A stretch of 64,000 nt of DNA from Pseudonocardia ammonioxydans. GTDB taxonomy: Bacteria > Actinomycetota > Actinomycetes > Mycobacteriales > Pseudonocardiaceae. The stretch covers positions 88,433 through 152,432 of the forward strand of contig NZ_FOUY01000016.1 in the NCBI RefSeq assembly GCF_900115005.1, read 5' to 3'. Under the pieces are notes generated by a model, which made no database searches, was not told the origin of the DNA, and saw only the letters and a program-made list of their open reading frames with translations. Positions 8,582 to 16,210 of this stretch are shown one piece after another. Each line of letters starts with the position of its first letter. Within the stretch, counting starts at the first letter, position 1. The translations under genes and the position numbers were made by a program.

Positions 8582-8626
8582 GTACCGCTCCCCTGTTCCC
8601 CCGCCGAACGAGCACCGCCGCTCCGT

Positions 8627-10237
8627 TCAGGCACCGCTGATACCGGCGGACCGGGCGAAGTGCTCCTCCCGGACCTGACGCCGCAGCAGCTTGCCCACCG
8701 GGGTCCTCGGCAGCTCGTCCGCGAAGACCACGCCGGAGATCTTCTTGTAGGAGCCGACCTCCTGGCGGGTCCACTCGACGAGCTCGTCCTCGGACACCGT
8801 GTGGCCCTCCCGGAGCACGACGACCGCATACGGCGTCTCGCCCCACTTCGGGTGCGCGACACCGACCACGGCGGCGTCGCGGACGGCGGGGTGCGCGGCG
8901 ACCGCGTGCTCGATCTCGGCGGGCCAGATGTTGAAGCCACCGGAGTTGATCAGGTCTTCCTTCCGGTCGGCCAGGTAGAGGAAGCCGTCCTCGCAGACGT
9001 AGCCCATGTCCCGGGTCCGCACCCAGCCGTCCGCGGTGAACCGTTCCGCGGCGGCCTCGTCGTTCTGCCAGATCCCGGCCATGACACACGGCGCGGACGC
9101 CTCGATCTCGCCGACCTCGCCGGGCGGGAGCTCCGCGCCGGTCTCGTCGACGATCCGGAAGTACGAGTTCGGGGTCGGCAGCCCCGCGGAGGTGAGCCGG
9201 CGCCGCTCGGCGTCGGTCCCGTCCACGTGGTGGTGGCGCGGGGTCAGCACCGCCATCGGCACCACCTCGCTCTGGCCGTAGAGCTGGTACATGATGTTGC
9301 CCCAGAGCCGGAGGGCCTTCGACAGGGTCGCCTCCGAGATCGGCGCGGCCCCGTACATCACCGCCCGCAGGCTGGACACGTCGCGGCTCGCGGCGTCCGG
9401 GTGCTCGGCGACCATCTGGATCATCGTGGGGACCAGGAGGGTCGCGGTGATCCGCTCCCGTTCGACGATCTCGAGGAAGCCGGCCGGGTCGAACCGGGGC
9501 AGCACGATCGTGGTGGCCCCGACCGCCAGCAGCGAGTAGATGAACATGCTGGCGGCGTGGGTGAGCGGGCCCGCCGCGAGATAGCGGTCGTCCTCGTCGA
9601 AGCGGGGCAGCACGAGCGCGAGTTCGTTGCCCATCGCCATCGTGCCCTCGACCGAGATGATGATCCCCTTCGGGAACCCCGTGGTGCCGGAGGTGAACCG
9701 GATGACGTTCGGGTCGGTCCCCTCGAGCACCACCCCGGGTGGCCGGGGCGACGCGGCGGCGAGCCAGTCCTCGTACCCGACGACCGGTACCCGGCCCCGG
9801 CTCTGCGGCAGGTCACCGAGGACGACCACGAGCTCCAGCGACGGCACCTCGTCCAGCTCGGCGACGAGCGCGTCGTAGTAGTAGTCCTGCACCACGAGGA
9901 CCCGCGAGCCGGTCATCTCGATCAGGTACCGGTGCCGCGCCGGGGCGTCGTGTGCGTGCAGCGAGCACCGCACGAACCCGCCCGCCCCGGAGCCGACGAT
10001 CTGCTCCAGCGACTCCAGGCAGTTGTCGCCGAGCATCGCGACGCGGTCGCCCTTGTCCAGCCCGCTCGCGGTCAGCGCGTTCGCCAACCGGTTGGCCCGT
10101 TCGGCCAGGGCTGCGTAGGTCAGCGAGCGCTCACCGCAGGCCACCGCGACCCGCTCCGCGTAGGTGACCGCGATCTTGCGCAGCAACGTCGCGGGGGTGC
10201 TCACCGCCGGCGTCACCCCCGCCTGCCGGGTGTTCAT
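8627..10237 (-). CDS. Acyl-CoA synthetase (AMP-forming, ANL superfamily)
   Basis: A 536-residue AMP-binding enzyme. The P-loop TSGTTGFPKG is at residues 182-191, YGQSE near 308 is the adenine-binding loop, and LADRKEDLINSGGFNIW in the C-terminal third is the hinge region; PRTPVGKLLRR near the end holds the catalytic lysine. It activates a carboxylic acid with ATP and CoA, the entry step for the operon. ATG 10237 was chosen because it starts the conserved N-terminus and overlaps the upstream SMP-30 stop by four bases; the open frame itself runs further upstream. Substrate is unknown; wording resembles medium-chain or aromatic acid ligases of the FadD3/FadD13 kind. Confidence 0.9.
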   Translation of the reverse strand: MNTRQAGVTPAVSTPATLLRKIAVTYAERVAVACGERSLTYAALAERANRLANALTASGLDKGDRVAMLGDNCLESLEQIVGSGAGGFVRCSLHAHDAPARHRYLIEMTGSRVLVVQDYYYDALVAELDEVPSLELVVVLGDLPQSRGRVPVVGYEDWLAAASPRPPGVVLEGTDPNVIRFTSGTTGFPKGIIISVEGTMAMGNELALVLPRFDEDDRYLAAGPLTHAASMFIYSLLAVGATTIVLPRFDPAGFLEIVERERITATLLVPTMIQMVAEHPDAASRDVSSLRAVMYGAAPISEATLSKALRLWGNIMYQLYGQSEVVPMAVLTPRHHHVDGTDAERRRLTSAGLPTPNSYFRIVDETGAELPPGEVGEIEASAPCVMAGIWQNDEAAAERFTADGWVRTRDMGYVCEDGFLYLADRKEDLINSGGFNIWPAEIEHAVAAHPAVRDAAVVGVAHPKWGETPYAVVVLREGHTVSEDELVEWTRQEVGSYKKISGVVFADELPRTPVGKLLRRQVREEHFARSAGISGA

Positions 10238-11127
10238 CGCGCGGCGGGCACCTCGACCGTGCTGGTGACCAGCTCGGCGGTGCCCGTCACCCCCTGGGCC
10301 GCCTCGAAGAACCCGTCGGCGGCCGCGAGCGCCAGGGTCCGTCCGTCGGCACCGCCCAGCGCACAGCTGTAGACGTTGGTGCCCCGCGGGTGCGCGACCT
10401 CGTCGACCACCGCACCGGCGGGCGAGACCCGCACGCACCGCCGGCCCACGGCGTCCGCCGCCCAGATGTGGTCCTCGGCGTCGATCGCGAGCCCGTCCGG
10501 GGCGAGCTCGGCGGCGCCGAGCATCTCGGCAGCTCCGCCCGGTGCGGGCGGTGTACCGAACTGGGCGAGAACCCGGCGCCCGCTCAGCGCACCGTCGGCG
10601 CCGATGGTGAACGCGGTCAGCCGGGCCGCGAAGCTCTCCGCCACGACCAGGGTCGATCCGTCGGCGGTCACGACGACGCCGTTCGGGCACCACAGCCCGT
10701 CCGCGGCGACGGTGACCGTGCCGTCGGGGTCGCCCCGGTACAGGGCTCCCGGTTCCGGGTCGGCACCGTCGACGATCGCGAACCCGATGGTGCCCACCCA
10801 TGCCCGGCCCTGCCGGTCGACGACCATGTCGTTGATCCAGTGCTCGGACACCGGCGCGAGGTCCGCATGCGTCGAGACCGTCCCGTCGAGGGACCGCCGG
10901 AGCAGGGTCCGGTCCTTCATCGAGACCACGAGCAGGGAGCCGTCCGGGAGCCAGCCGAGTCCCGAGCACAAGGCGTCGACCTGCATCAGGTCCTCCCGCA
11001 CCCCGGCAGGATCGAACGCGCACACGATGCCCCGGAAGGCGTCCGAGGCGTACCAGCGGCCCTCGTGCCACCGGACGCCCTCGAAGTAGTCACCGCCGTC
11101 GACGACGGTCTGGAACGCTCTGCTCAC
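10234..11127 (-). CDS. SMP-30/gluconolactonase-like beta-propeller hydrolase
   Basis: The 297-residue protein matches the SMP-30/LRE family: FFEGVRWHEG-type opening (YFEGVRWHEGRWYASD near residues 14-29), WINDMVVDRQGRAWVGT near 98-114 and GLWCPNGVVVTADG near 144, which carry the metal-binding Glu, Asn and Asp of calcium-dependent lactonases. It lacks a signal peptide and should be cytosolic. Lactone ring opening is the family's commonest activity, which makes sense beside an acyl-CoA synthetase that needs a free acid and a Baeyer-Villiger monooxygenase nearby that makes lactones. It overlaps the acyl-CoA synthetase start. Other hydrolytic roles (for instance drug- or phosphotriester-like esters) remain possible. 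Confidence 0.85.
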   Translation of the reverse strand: MSRAFQTVVDGGDYFEGVRWHEGRWYASDAFRGIVCAFDPAGVREDLMQVDALCSGLGWLPDGSLLVVSMKDRTLLRRSLDGTVSTHADLAPVSEHWINDMVVDRQGRAWVGTIGFAIVDGADPEPGALYRGDPDGTVTVAADGLWCPNGVVVTADGSTLVVAESFAARLTAFTIGADGALSGRRVLAQFGTPPAPGGAAEMLGAAELAPDGLAIDAEDHIWAADAVGRRCVRVSPAGAVVDEVAHPRGTNVYSCALGGADGRTLALAAADGFFEAAQGVTGTAELVTSTVEVPAAR

Positions 11128-11169
11128 GTCAGTTCTCCTCGAATGCGATCGTCTGGGATCGATACACGC

Positions 11170-12318
11170 TCAGAGGCCGTAGGACCGGCCGATGATCTCT
11201 CGCTGGATCTCGCTGGTTCCCGCATAGACGGTCGAGATGATCGATTGCCGGAGGTGGCGCTGCATGTCGTGCTCCAGCGTGTAACCGGCTCCACCCATCA
11301 TCTGCATGCCCTCGATCGCGATCCGCTTGGCGGTCTCGGTGACCTTCAACTTGATCATCGAAGCCTCCCGGGGCACCTGCCGGTCGGGATCGCGGTCCAG
11401 CTTCCGGGCCGCATCGCGCACGAGCAGCCGGCAGCACTCCACCTCGGTGGCCAGGTCGGCGATCCGGTGCCGGAGCGCCTGGAAGCTGCCGATCGGCCGG
11501 TCGAACTGCTCCCGCTCCCGGATGTAGTCCAGCGCGTCGTCGAACGCCCGCCTGGCGTGACCGAGGAACACCGCACCGCACATCAACCGGTCCGCGTTCA
11601 GGCAGCGCATGATCTGGTGCCACGCACCGCCCTCGGTGCCGATCACCCGGTCCTCGTCGACCTCGACGTCGGTGAGGTAGACGTCGTTGACCTCGTCGCC
11701 GCCCATCGTCGCGATCGGACGGATCTCGAGCCCCGGGGTGCCGACCGGGATGTCGAGCATGGTGATCCCCGCGTGCTTGTCCCCGGTGCCGTCGGTCCGA
11801 CAGAGAACCAGGATCCGGGAGGCGATGTGCGCACAGGAGATCCAGGTCTTCTGCCCGTTGACGACGAACTTCCGGCCCCGCCGCTCGGCCCGGCAGTTCA
11901 TCGACCCGGCGTCCGAGCCGGCGCCGGGCTCGCTGATCGCGGTGGCCAGGACCTCTCCCCGGCAGACCCCGCCCAGGATGTCCTGCTTCTGTGCCTCCGT
12001 GCCGAAGCGCTGCACGACCGTGGCGCTCACCAGGGAGACGCCCAGCCCGAAGAGCGGCGCCTTCCCGTACGCCATCTCCTCGACGAGGTGACAGGCGTCG
12101 CTGGTGCTCCCGCCTCCGCCGCCGTAGGCCTCCGGGATCGCACAGCCGATCCAGCCGAGGTCGGCCAGCTTGCCGAACAGCTCGGCGCTGTGCGTGATCC
12201 GGTCGTCGTCGCTGAGCGCGCGCCGCTGCTCGCGCGTCCCGCACTCGCGCCGGGCGAAGTCGCGCAGCGACTCCACGAACTCGTACCGGTGAGCCGGCAC
12301 GTCCTCCGTCGACGTCAT
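11170..12318 (-). CDS. Acyl-CoA dehydrogenase, catalytic Glu position altered
   Basis: A full-length (382 residues) FAD-dependent acyl-CoA dehydrogenase. AISEPGAGSD near 125 and KTWISCAH near 150 are FAD/substrate loops, REREQFDRPIG near 256 and QMMGGAGYT near 345 are family signatures. At the C-terminal base position the motif reads VYAGTSEIQ, with Ala366 where medium-chain enzymes have glutamate; LNADRL earlier in the chain offers an acidic residue near the site used by long-chain and isovaleryl-CoA dehydrogenases. The ATG at 12318 follows GGGTGGAC; the open frame extends upstream but without family similarity. It would introduce the 2,3 double bond for the downstream crotonases. Confidence 0.88.
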   Translation of the reverse strand: MTSTEDVPAHRYEFVESLRDFARRECGTREQRRALSDDDRITHSAELFGKLADLGWIGCAIPEAYGGGGGSTSDACHLVEEMAYGKAPLFGLGVSLVSATVVQRFGTEAQKQDILGGVCRGEVLATAISEPGAGSDAGSMNCRAERRGRKFVVNGQKTWISCAHIASRILVLCRTDGTGDKHAGITMLDIPVGTPGLEIRPIATMGGDEVNDVYLTDVEVDEDRVIGTEGGAWHQIMRCLNADRLMCGAVFLGHARRAFDDALDYIREREQFDRPIGSFQALRHRIADLATEVECCRLLVRDAARKLDRDPDRQVPREASMIKLKVTETAKRIAIEGMQMMGGAGYTLEHDMQRHLRQSIISTVYAGTSEIQREIIGRSYGL

Positions 12319-12346
12319 GTCCACCCTCTTCCGCGCGCCCTCCCGG

Positions 12347-13120
12347 TCAGGAGGCGCTGCCGCCGTTGTCGATCGCATAGAGCAGTCCCGAGGTGAAGGC
12401 GGTGGCGTCCTCGACCAGGTGCACCGCGACCTCCGCCACCTCGTCCGGTCGCCCCCACCGGCCCTGTCTGCGGTCCAGGTAGTCCCCGACGTCGTCCACC
12501 CCCAGGCCCCGGGCCAGCACCGCGGCCCCGCCGTGCGCGGCCGCGGTCCCGATCAGTCCGGGTACGATCGCGTTGACCCTGATCCCGGCGCCGCGCAGTT
12601 CGACCGCCGCGGTGCGGGTCAGCGCCTCGACCCCGGCCTTCGCCGCCGAGTACGCCCCCATCCCCGGCAACGCCCGTCCGCCGGCGAGCGAGGACATGTT
12701 CAGGATCGCGCCGCCACCGCGCCGGCCGATGGCCGGAGCCGCGTGCCGGATGCCGTGGAATGTTCCGGTGAGGTTGACCCCGATGACCCGCGCCCACTCC
12801 TCGTCGTCGAGGTCGACCAGGTCCCGCGCCGAGCCGAGCCCGGCGTTGTTGACCATGATGTCCAGCCCGCCGAACCGGGCCTCGGCCTCGGCGACGGCCG
12901 CAGCGACGTCCTCCGGGACCGAGACGTCGCAGCGGACGGCGCGTCCAGCGGAGTCGCGTCCAACCGAGTCGCGTCCCGCCGCCACGTCGGCGACGAGCAC
13001 ATCGGCGCCCTCCGCGACGAACCGGTCCGCGATCGCCGCCCCGATGCCGTGCGCACCACCGGTGACGAGCACGGCCTTCCGGTCCAGCCGTCCCGGCGTG
13101 ACGGCGATGTCCGTCGGCAT
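12347..13120 (-). CDS. Short-chain dehydrogenase/reductase
   Basis: A 257-residue classical SDR with GGAHGIGAAI near residue 20 for NAD(P), NNAG near 91 and catalytic YSAAK near 159, followed by IRVNAIVPGLIGT. A 15-base near-tandem duplication encodes GRDSVGRDSAGR around residues 49-60, in a surface-loop position, and appears not to disturb the fold. ATG at 13120 shares one base with the stop of the upstream propeller gene (TGATG). It is the second SDR of the operon and probably oxidises an alcohol before CoA activation, or is a second 3-hydroxyacyl-CoA dehydrogenase; the sequence does not decide. Confidence 0.85.
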   Translation of the reverse strand: MPTDIAVTPGRLDRKAVLVTGGAHGIGAAIADRFVAEGADVLVADVAAGRDSVGRDSAGRAVRCDVSVPEDVAAAVAEAEARFGGLDIMVNNAGLGSARDLVDLDDEEWARVIGVNLTGTFHGIRHAAPAIGRRGGGAILNMSSLAGGRALPGMGAYSAAKAGVEALTRTAAVELRGAGIRVNAIVPGLIGTAAAHGGAAVLARGLGVDDVGDYLDRRQGRWGRPDEVAEVAVHLVEDATAFTSGLLYAIDNGGSAS

Positions 13121-14229
13121 CAGCGCACCTGCGGACGGAACTCGGCCCGGCCGGGCTCGCCCGCGTAGACGTCATGGACAACCCACGAGGCAGGATTCCC
13201 GAGGAACAGCGTGTGGTTGGTGACCAGGACACGGTCGTCCAGGAACGCCACGCTGGCCGGGTCGTCCATCGGCACGTCGAGCAGGAGGTTCTCGGCCGGG
13301 GTCGCGGGGTTGCGGCCGATCTCGCGCCCCTCGGGCGAGAGCACGACGACCGCCTTGGCGAACGCCAGAGCGGCGTAGACGTTGCCCGACTCGGCGATCG
13401 CGAAGCCGTCGATCCCGTCCGCCGGCCTGCTCTCCCAGAAGAGCTCCAGCTCGCCGGCACCGCCGTCGGGTCCGATGTCGATGGTGTAGAGCCTGCTCGT
13501 GTCCGGACGCGGCGGGAGGCCGTCCGCCGGGCCGGTCAGGGACTGGGCGAACATGATCGTGTCCTCGTCGACGAACTCGATCCCGTTGGCACCGAAGACG
13601 CTCTCGATCCGGGGATCGGAGAACCAGACCTCCGCCTCGCCGCCACCGGGCGGGACACGCCAGATCAGGGCCTGGGCCACGTCGGTGACGTAGAGCGCGC
13701 CGTCCGGTCCGAAGGTGAGCCCGTCCGGGATCGCACACTGGGTGACCAGCGTGAGTGCGCTCGCCGGCACGCAGAGGTCCTTGACCTGGGCGAAGGTCGC
13801 GTAGTCGGTCTGCTCGCCGGTCGCCGGATCGAGCGCGATCACCCGCTGCGGGTACCGGTCGAGCGCGTAGACGATCCCGTCGCCGTCCTGGGCGAGGCCG
13901 ACGACCCCGGCGCCGTGCCGAGGGTCCTGCCCCTCGATCACGTACTCCGCGACGAGGTCACCGGTGGGGTCGAAGGCGAAGATCTTCGACGGGCCGGTCT
14001 GCGGCTCGCTGGCGTGCTGCTGCGTGCCGACGTAGACGGTGCCGTCGTCGGCGACGGTGATGCCCTCGGGATGCCCGGGAGCAGGCACGTCCGCGAAGAC
14101 CTCGATGTCGAGCCACTCCCGCTCGGTCTCCCGCTCGGCGGCATGTGCCGTCGCGACGAGCACCCCCAGACCGAGCGCGGCCGCGGTTCCCACCGCTGCC
14201 GCGCGTCGCACACCCCGACGCCGGTTCAT
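13120..14229 (-). CDS. Secreted NHL/SMP-30-type beta-propeller (ScyD/ScyE-like)
   Basis: Begins with a clear Sec signal peptide: MNRRRGVRR, a hydrophobic core (AAALGLGVLVA) and an AHA-A cleavage site near residues 34-36, so it should be exported. The remaining about 330 residues repeat propeller blades with GITVADDGTVYVGT, GLAQDGDGIVYALDR, GLTFGPDGALYVTD and GFAIAESGNVYAALA motifs. Related propellers include lactonases and ScyD/ScyE-family proteins; a catalytic role is not proven. ATG 14229 is preferred over one at 14259 because it gives a standard signal peptide. It is the first gene of the ten-gene operon, implying extracellular processing or binding of the substrate before uptake. Confidence 0.8.
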   Translation of the reverse strand: MNRRRGVRRAAAVGTAAALGLGVLVATAHAAERETEREWLDIEVFADVPAPGHPEGITVADDGTVYVGTQQHASEPQTGPSKIFAFDPTGDLVAEYVIEGQDPRHGAGVVGLAQDGDGIVYALDRYPQRVIALDPATGEQTDYATFAQVKDLCVPASALTLVTQCAIPDGLTFGPDGALYVTDVAQALIWRVPPGGGEAEVWFSDPRIESVFGANGIEFVDEDTIMFAQSLTGPADGLPPRPDTSRLYTIDIGPDGGAGELELFWESRPADGIDGFAIAESGNVYAALAFAKAVVVLSPEGREIGRNPATPAENLLLDVPMDDPASVAFLDDRVLVTNHTLFLGNPASWVVHDVYAGEPGRAEFRPQVR

Positions 14230-14264
14230 TCGCCACCCCATCGTGCTCGAACTCTTCAATGTTA

Positions 14265-14278
14265 CCTAACCAGTTAGG
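14265..14278. promoter_or_regulatory. Probable TetR operator for the ten-gene operon
   Basis: CCTAAC-CA-GTTAGG is a perfect palindrome with 6-base arms, centred about 42 bases before the first codon of the secreted propeller gene. Its position in the promoter of the operon that ends with a TetR gene supports autoregulation by that protein. The flanking sequence (AATGTTA before, ATTTTTA after) is unusually A/T rich for this DNA, as promoters are. Confidence 0.55.
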
Positions 14279-14342
14279 ATTTTTAGCAGCCCGGCACGGC
14301 GCGGTCAAGCCGACGCAGCGCAGCAACGCAACCCGACCCGGA

Positions 14343-14438
14343 CCCGCCGCCGGCCCAGTGCTCGATTGGGGCGTGCTCGTGCCCGGCGAGCACCACATCG
14401 GCGAGTTCCACGACTGGGTACGCGCCCGCGTCGGTTGA
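14343..14438 (+). pseudogene. 3' remnant of a lost plus-strand gene
   Basis: The last about 30 codons before TGA at 14436 read as natural protein (PVLDWGVLVPGEHHIGEF, then HDWVRARVG) with near-total G/C third positions, but upstream the frame turns into nonsense and no start can be found. A 20-bp stem-loop begins one base past the stop codon, as a terminator would. I interpret this as the tail of a gene whose body has been deleted. Family not recognised. Confidence 0.35.
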
Positions 14439-14484
14439 CCCGTGAGTGGTTTTCGCGGCTCTGACCGCGAAAACCACTCACGGG
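14439..14484 (+). terminator. Perfect 20-bp stem-loop, repeat family copy 1
   Basis: Arms 14439-14458 and 14465-14484 are perfectly complementary with a 6-base loop; the core is GTGAGTGGTTTTCGCGG. There is no T-run, as is common for actinobacterial terminators. It starts directly after the stop of the gene remnant ending at 14438. A second copy with a compensatory base-pair change is at 20665-20714, again just after a gene remnant. Lying now between divergent genes, it may simply be left over. Confidence 0.6.
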
Positions 14485-14693
14485 CGGCGGAGCCGCGGGA
14501 TCCGGGACCGACACACCCGCCGAGATGCGGACCAGCGCGAATTGTGGATCTCCCGGCAGCGCTGAGCTGCATTTCGGCGAGGATCAGGGGGCCGCGGCCC
14601 GCACCGGCCGGACAGGACGGCACGACTGGTACGTCAGTCGCCGTGCGGCCGGTGAACGACTGTTACGCCGGTCGCCCGAGTTACCATGCGGTA

Positions 14694-15359
14694 GTGACCG
14701 CACTCCCCGACGTCCGCGAGCCGGAGCACACCTCCCTGGCCGACAAGGCCTACACGGCGATCCGGGACCGGCTGATCATGCTCGACATCGCCCCGATGAC
14801 CGCCATCGACGACGTCGCGCTGGCCAGGTCGCTGGAGGTGGGCCGCACCCCCGTGCGGGAGGCCCTCAAGCGCCTCGAGATCGACCGTCTGGTCGTGTCC
14901 TACCCGCGGCGCGGCACGTTCGCCACCGCGGTGGACATCACCGACCTCGCCTACATCTCCGAGATCCGGGTGCAGCTCGAGCCGGTGGCCGCCCGCCGCG
15001 CCGCCGAGTACGCCGGTGCCGCCGCCCAGGCCGAGCTGCTCGAGCTGGCCGACACGATCGAGGAGATCGACGTCCGGACGCTGGACCGGGACACCCTCAT
15101 GCGGTGGGACCTGCACGTGCACCGGGCCATCTACAGTGCGGCGGCCAACCCGCACCTCGAGGACACGCTGATCCGCTACGACAACCTGGCGACCCGGATC
15201 TTCTGCCTGTTCCTCGACCGGATGACCAGCTTCGACCAGCACGTCGGCGAGCACACGGGCCTGCTGCGGGCCATCGGCGAGCAGCGTCCCGACGAGGCCG
15301 AGCAGCGGGCCCGTGACCATGTACTGAGCTTCGAGAAGGCCATCCGCGCGGTCGTGTAG
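14694..15359 (+). CDS. GntR family (FCD/FadR subfamily) transcriptional regulator
   Basis: A 221-residue GntR regulator: winged helix with GRTPVREALKRLE around residues 47-59 and RLVVSYPRRGTFAT just after, followed by an all-helical FCD effector domain with metal-binding-type histidines (RWDLHVHRAIY near 138). GTG 14694 is selected because it gives the usual N-terminal length. It is convergent with the sarcosine oxidase genes and very similar to the second GntR at 22359, including long identical stretches. Candidate effector is a small acid or amino acid such as sarcosine or glycine. A TACC-N4-GGTA repeat (about 14682-14693) abuts the start and could be an autoregulatory site. Confidence 0.88.
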   Translation: MTALPDVREPEHTSLADKAYTAIRDRLIMLDIAPMTAIDDVALARSLEVGRTPVREALKRLEIDRLVVSYPRRGTFATAVDITDLAYISEIRVQLEPVAARRAAEYAGAAAQAELLELADTIEEIDVRTLDRDTLMRWDLHVHRAIYSAAANPHLEDTLIRYDNLATRIFCLFLDRMTSFDQHVGEHTGLLRAIGEQRPDEAEQRARDHVLSFEKAIRAVV

Positions 15360-15367
15360 GCCCCGGC

Positions 15368-15577
15368 TCAGCGCCGGACCCGGGTCATCTCCGGGTCCAC
15401 CAGCGGCTCGGCCGCGACCGAGGCCCGGATCCGGCGGTCGAAGTACTGGATCTCGACCGGGCTGCCGACCGCCGGCCCCGCCGGCAGCCACGCGTAGGCG
15501 TCGAGGACCTCGACCGCGGCCCGGCCCACGACGTCCCCGTGCCCTGCAGCCGCACGGCGAACCCGAGCCCGGAGGAG
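15368..15577 (-). pseudogene. C-terminal remnant of a GcvT-like (dimethylglycine/sarcosine dehydrogenase) gene
   Basis: In the frame after the soxG stop there is a start-less run whose product contains DAYAWLPAG, PVEIQYFDRRIRAS and VAAEPLVDPEMTRVRR, ending at TGA 15368. This is the characteristic end of aminomethyltransferase (GcvT) C-terminal domains as found in dimethylglycine or sarcosine dehydrogenases. The only possible start (GTG in VVGRAA) would give about 52 residues, far too short. It therefore looks like the leftover tail of a second demethylating enzyme, with its body lost at or near the soxG end. Function is assumed lost. Confidence 0.6.
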
Positions 15578-16210
15578 CTAGGTTCCCGCCGCCGGGGCGG
15601 CGCCGCGGAACTCGGTCGCCGCGTCGAGCAGCCACTCGGCGAGGTAGCCGGCGAACGAGGACCGGACGTGGATCAGGTAGTCGTCGCCGTCGCCGAGCGC
15701 CAGCAGGAGCACGCCCGCCTGCCCGAGCAGGGTCTGGGCGCAGTGCCCGCCCGGGAACGCCGACGGGTGCAGGTCCAGGGCGCAGCCCAGGGCCAGCAGC
15801 TCCCGGGCGAGCCGGCCGCGCAGCCGCAGCGCGACCCGTTGCCCGGTCACGTCGACGGCGGCACCGCCGTGCCCGGCGACCAGCGGACGCAGCGCCGGCT
15901 CCGCCGCGTCCGGCCGGGCGTACCGGCTCGTGACCAGCCACTCGTCGGGCCCCAGCCAGACGATCTCGCCGTCGTCGGTGGCGGTCCAGGTGTTCGGGTG
16001 GGTCGGCAGGCCCGCCCCCAGCGCGGCTGCCACGGCCGGCCGGGCCGGACCGGCGGGGTCGAGCCGCAGGTCCGTCGCCCGCGCCTGCGGTGCGGGCTCG
16101 AGCACCAGGTCACCGCCCTGCGCGGCGACCTCGCGGGTCAGCGCGGCGAACGCCGGCTCCCACGACTCGAGCGGGTGGGCGGGCCGCAGGGGCCGGGTCT
16201 CAGCCGTCAC
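15578..16210 (-). CDS. soxG: Sarcosine oxidase gamma subunit
   Basis: The 210-residue product has the gamma-subunit pattern: LRPAHPLESW near the start, LGPDEWLV-type motif (WLGPDEWLVTSR) near 83-94, GHGGAAVDVTGQRVALRL near 111-128 and HCAQTLLGQAGVLL near 160. GTG 16210 overlaps the soxA stop by 11 bases, the normal arrangement. Gamma caps the heterotetrameric enzyme and has a folate-domain-like fold. It ends the soxBDAG operon; the following sequence is a decayed GcvT tail. Confidence 0.85.
   Translation of the reverse strand: MTAETRPLRPAHPLESWEPAFAALTREVAAQGGDLVLEPAPQARATDLRLDPAGPARPAVAAALGAGLPTHPNTWTATDDGEIVWLGPDEWLVTSRYARPDAAEPALRPLVAGHGGAAVDVTGQRVALRLRGRLARELLALGCALDLHPSAFPGGHCAQTLLGQAGVLLLALGDGDDYLIHVRSSFAGYLAEWLLDAATEFRGAAPAAGT

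Noticed and set aside
7367..10372. 1001-codon plus-strand open frame
   Set aside because: Antisense shadow of the thiolase and acyl-CoA synthetase genes; typical of high-GC DNA, with no recognisable domains.
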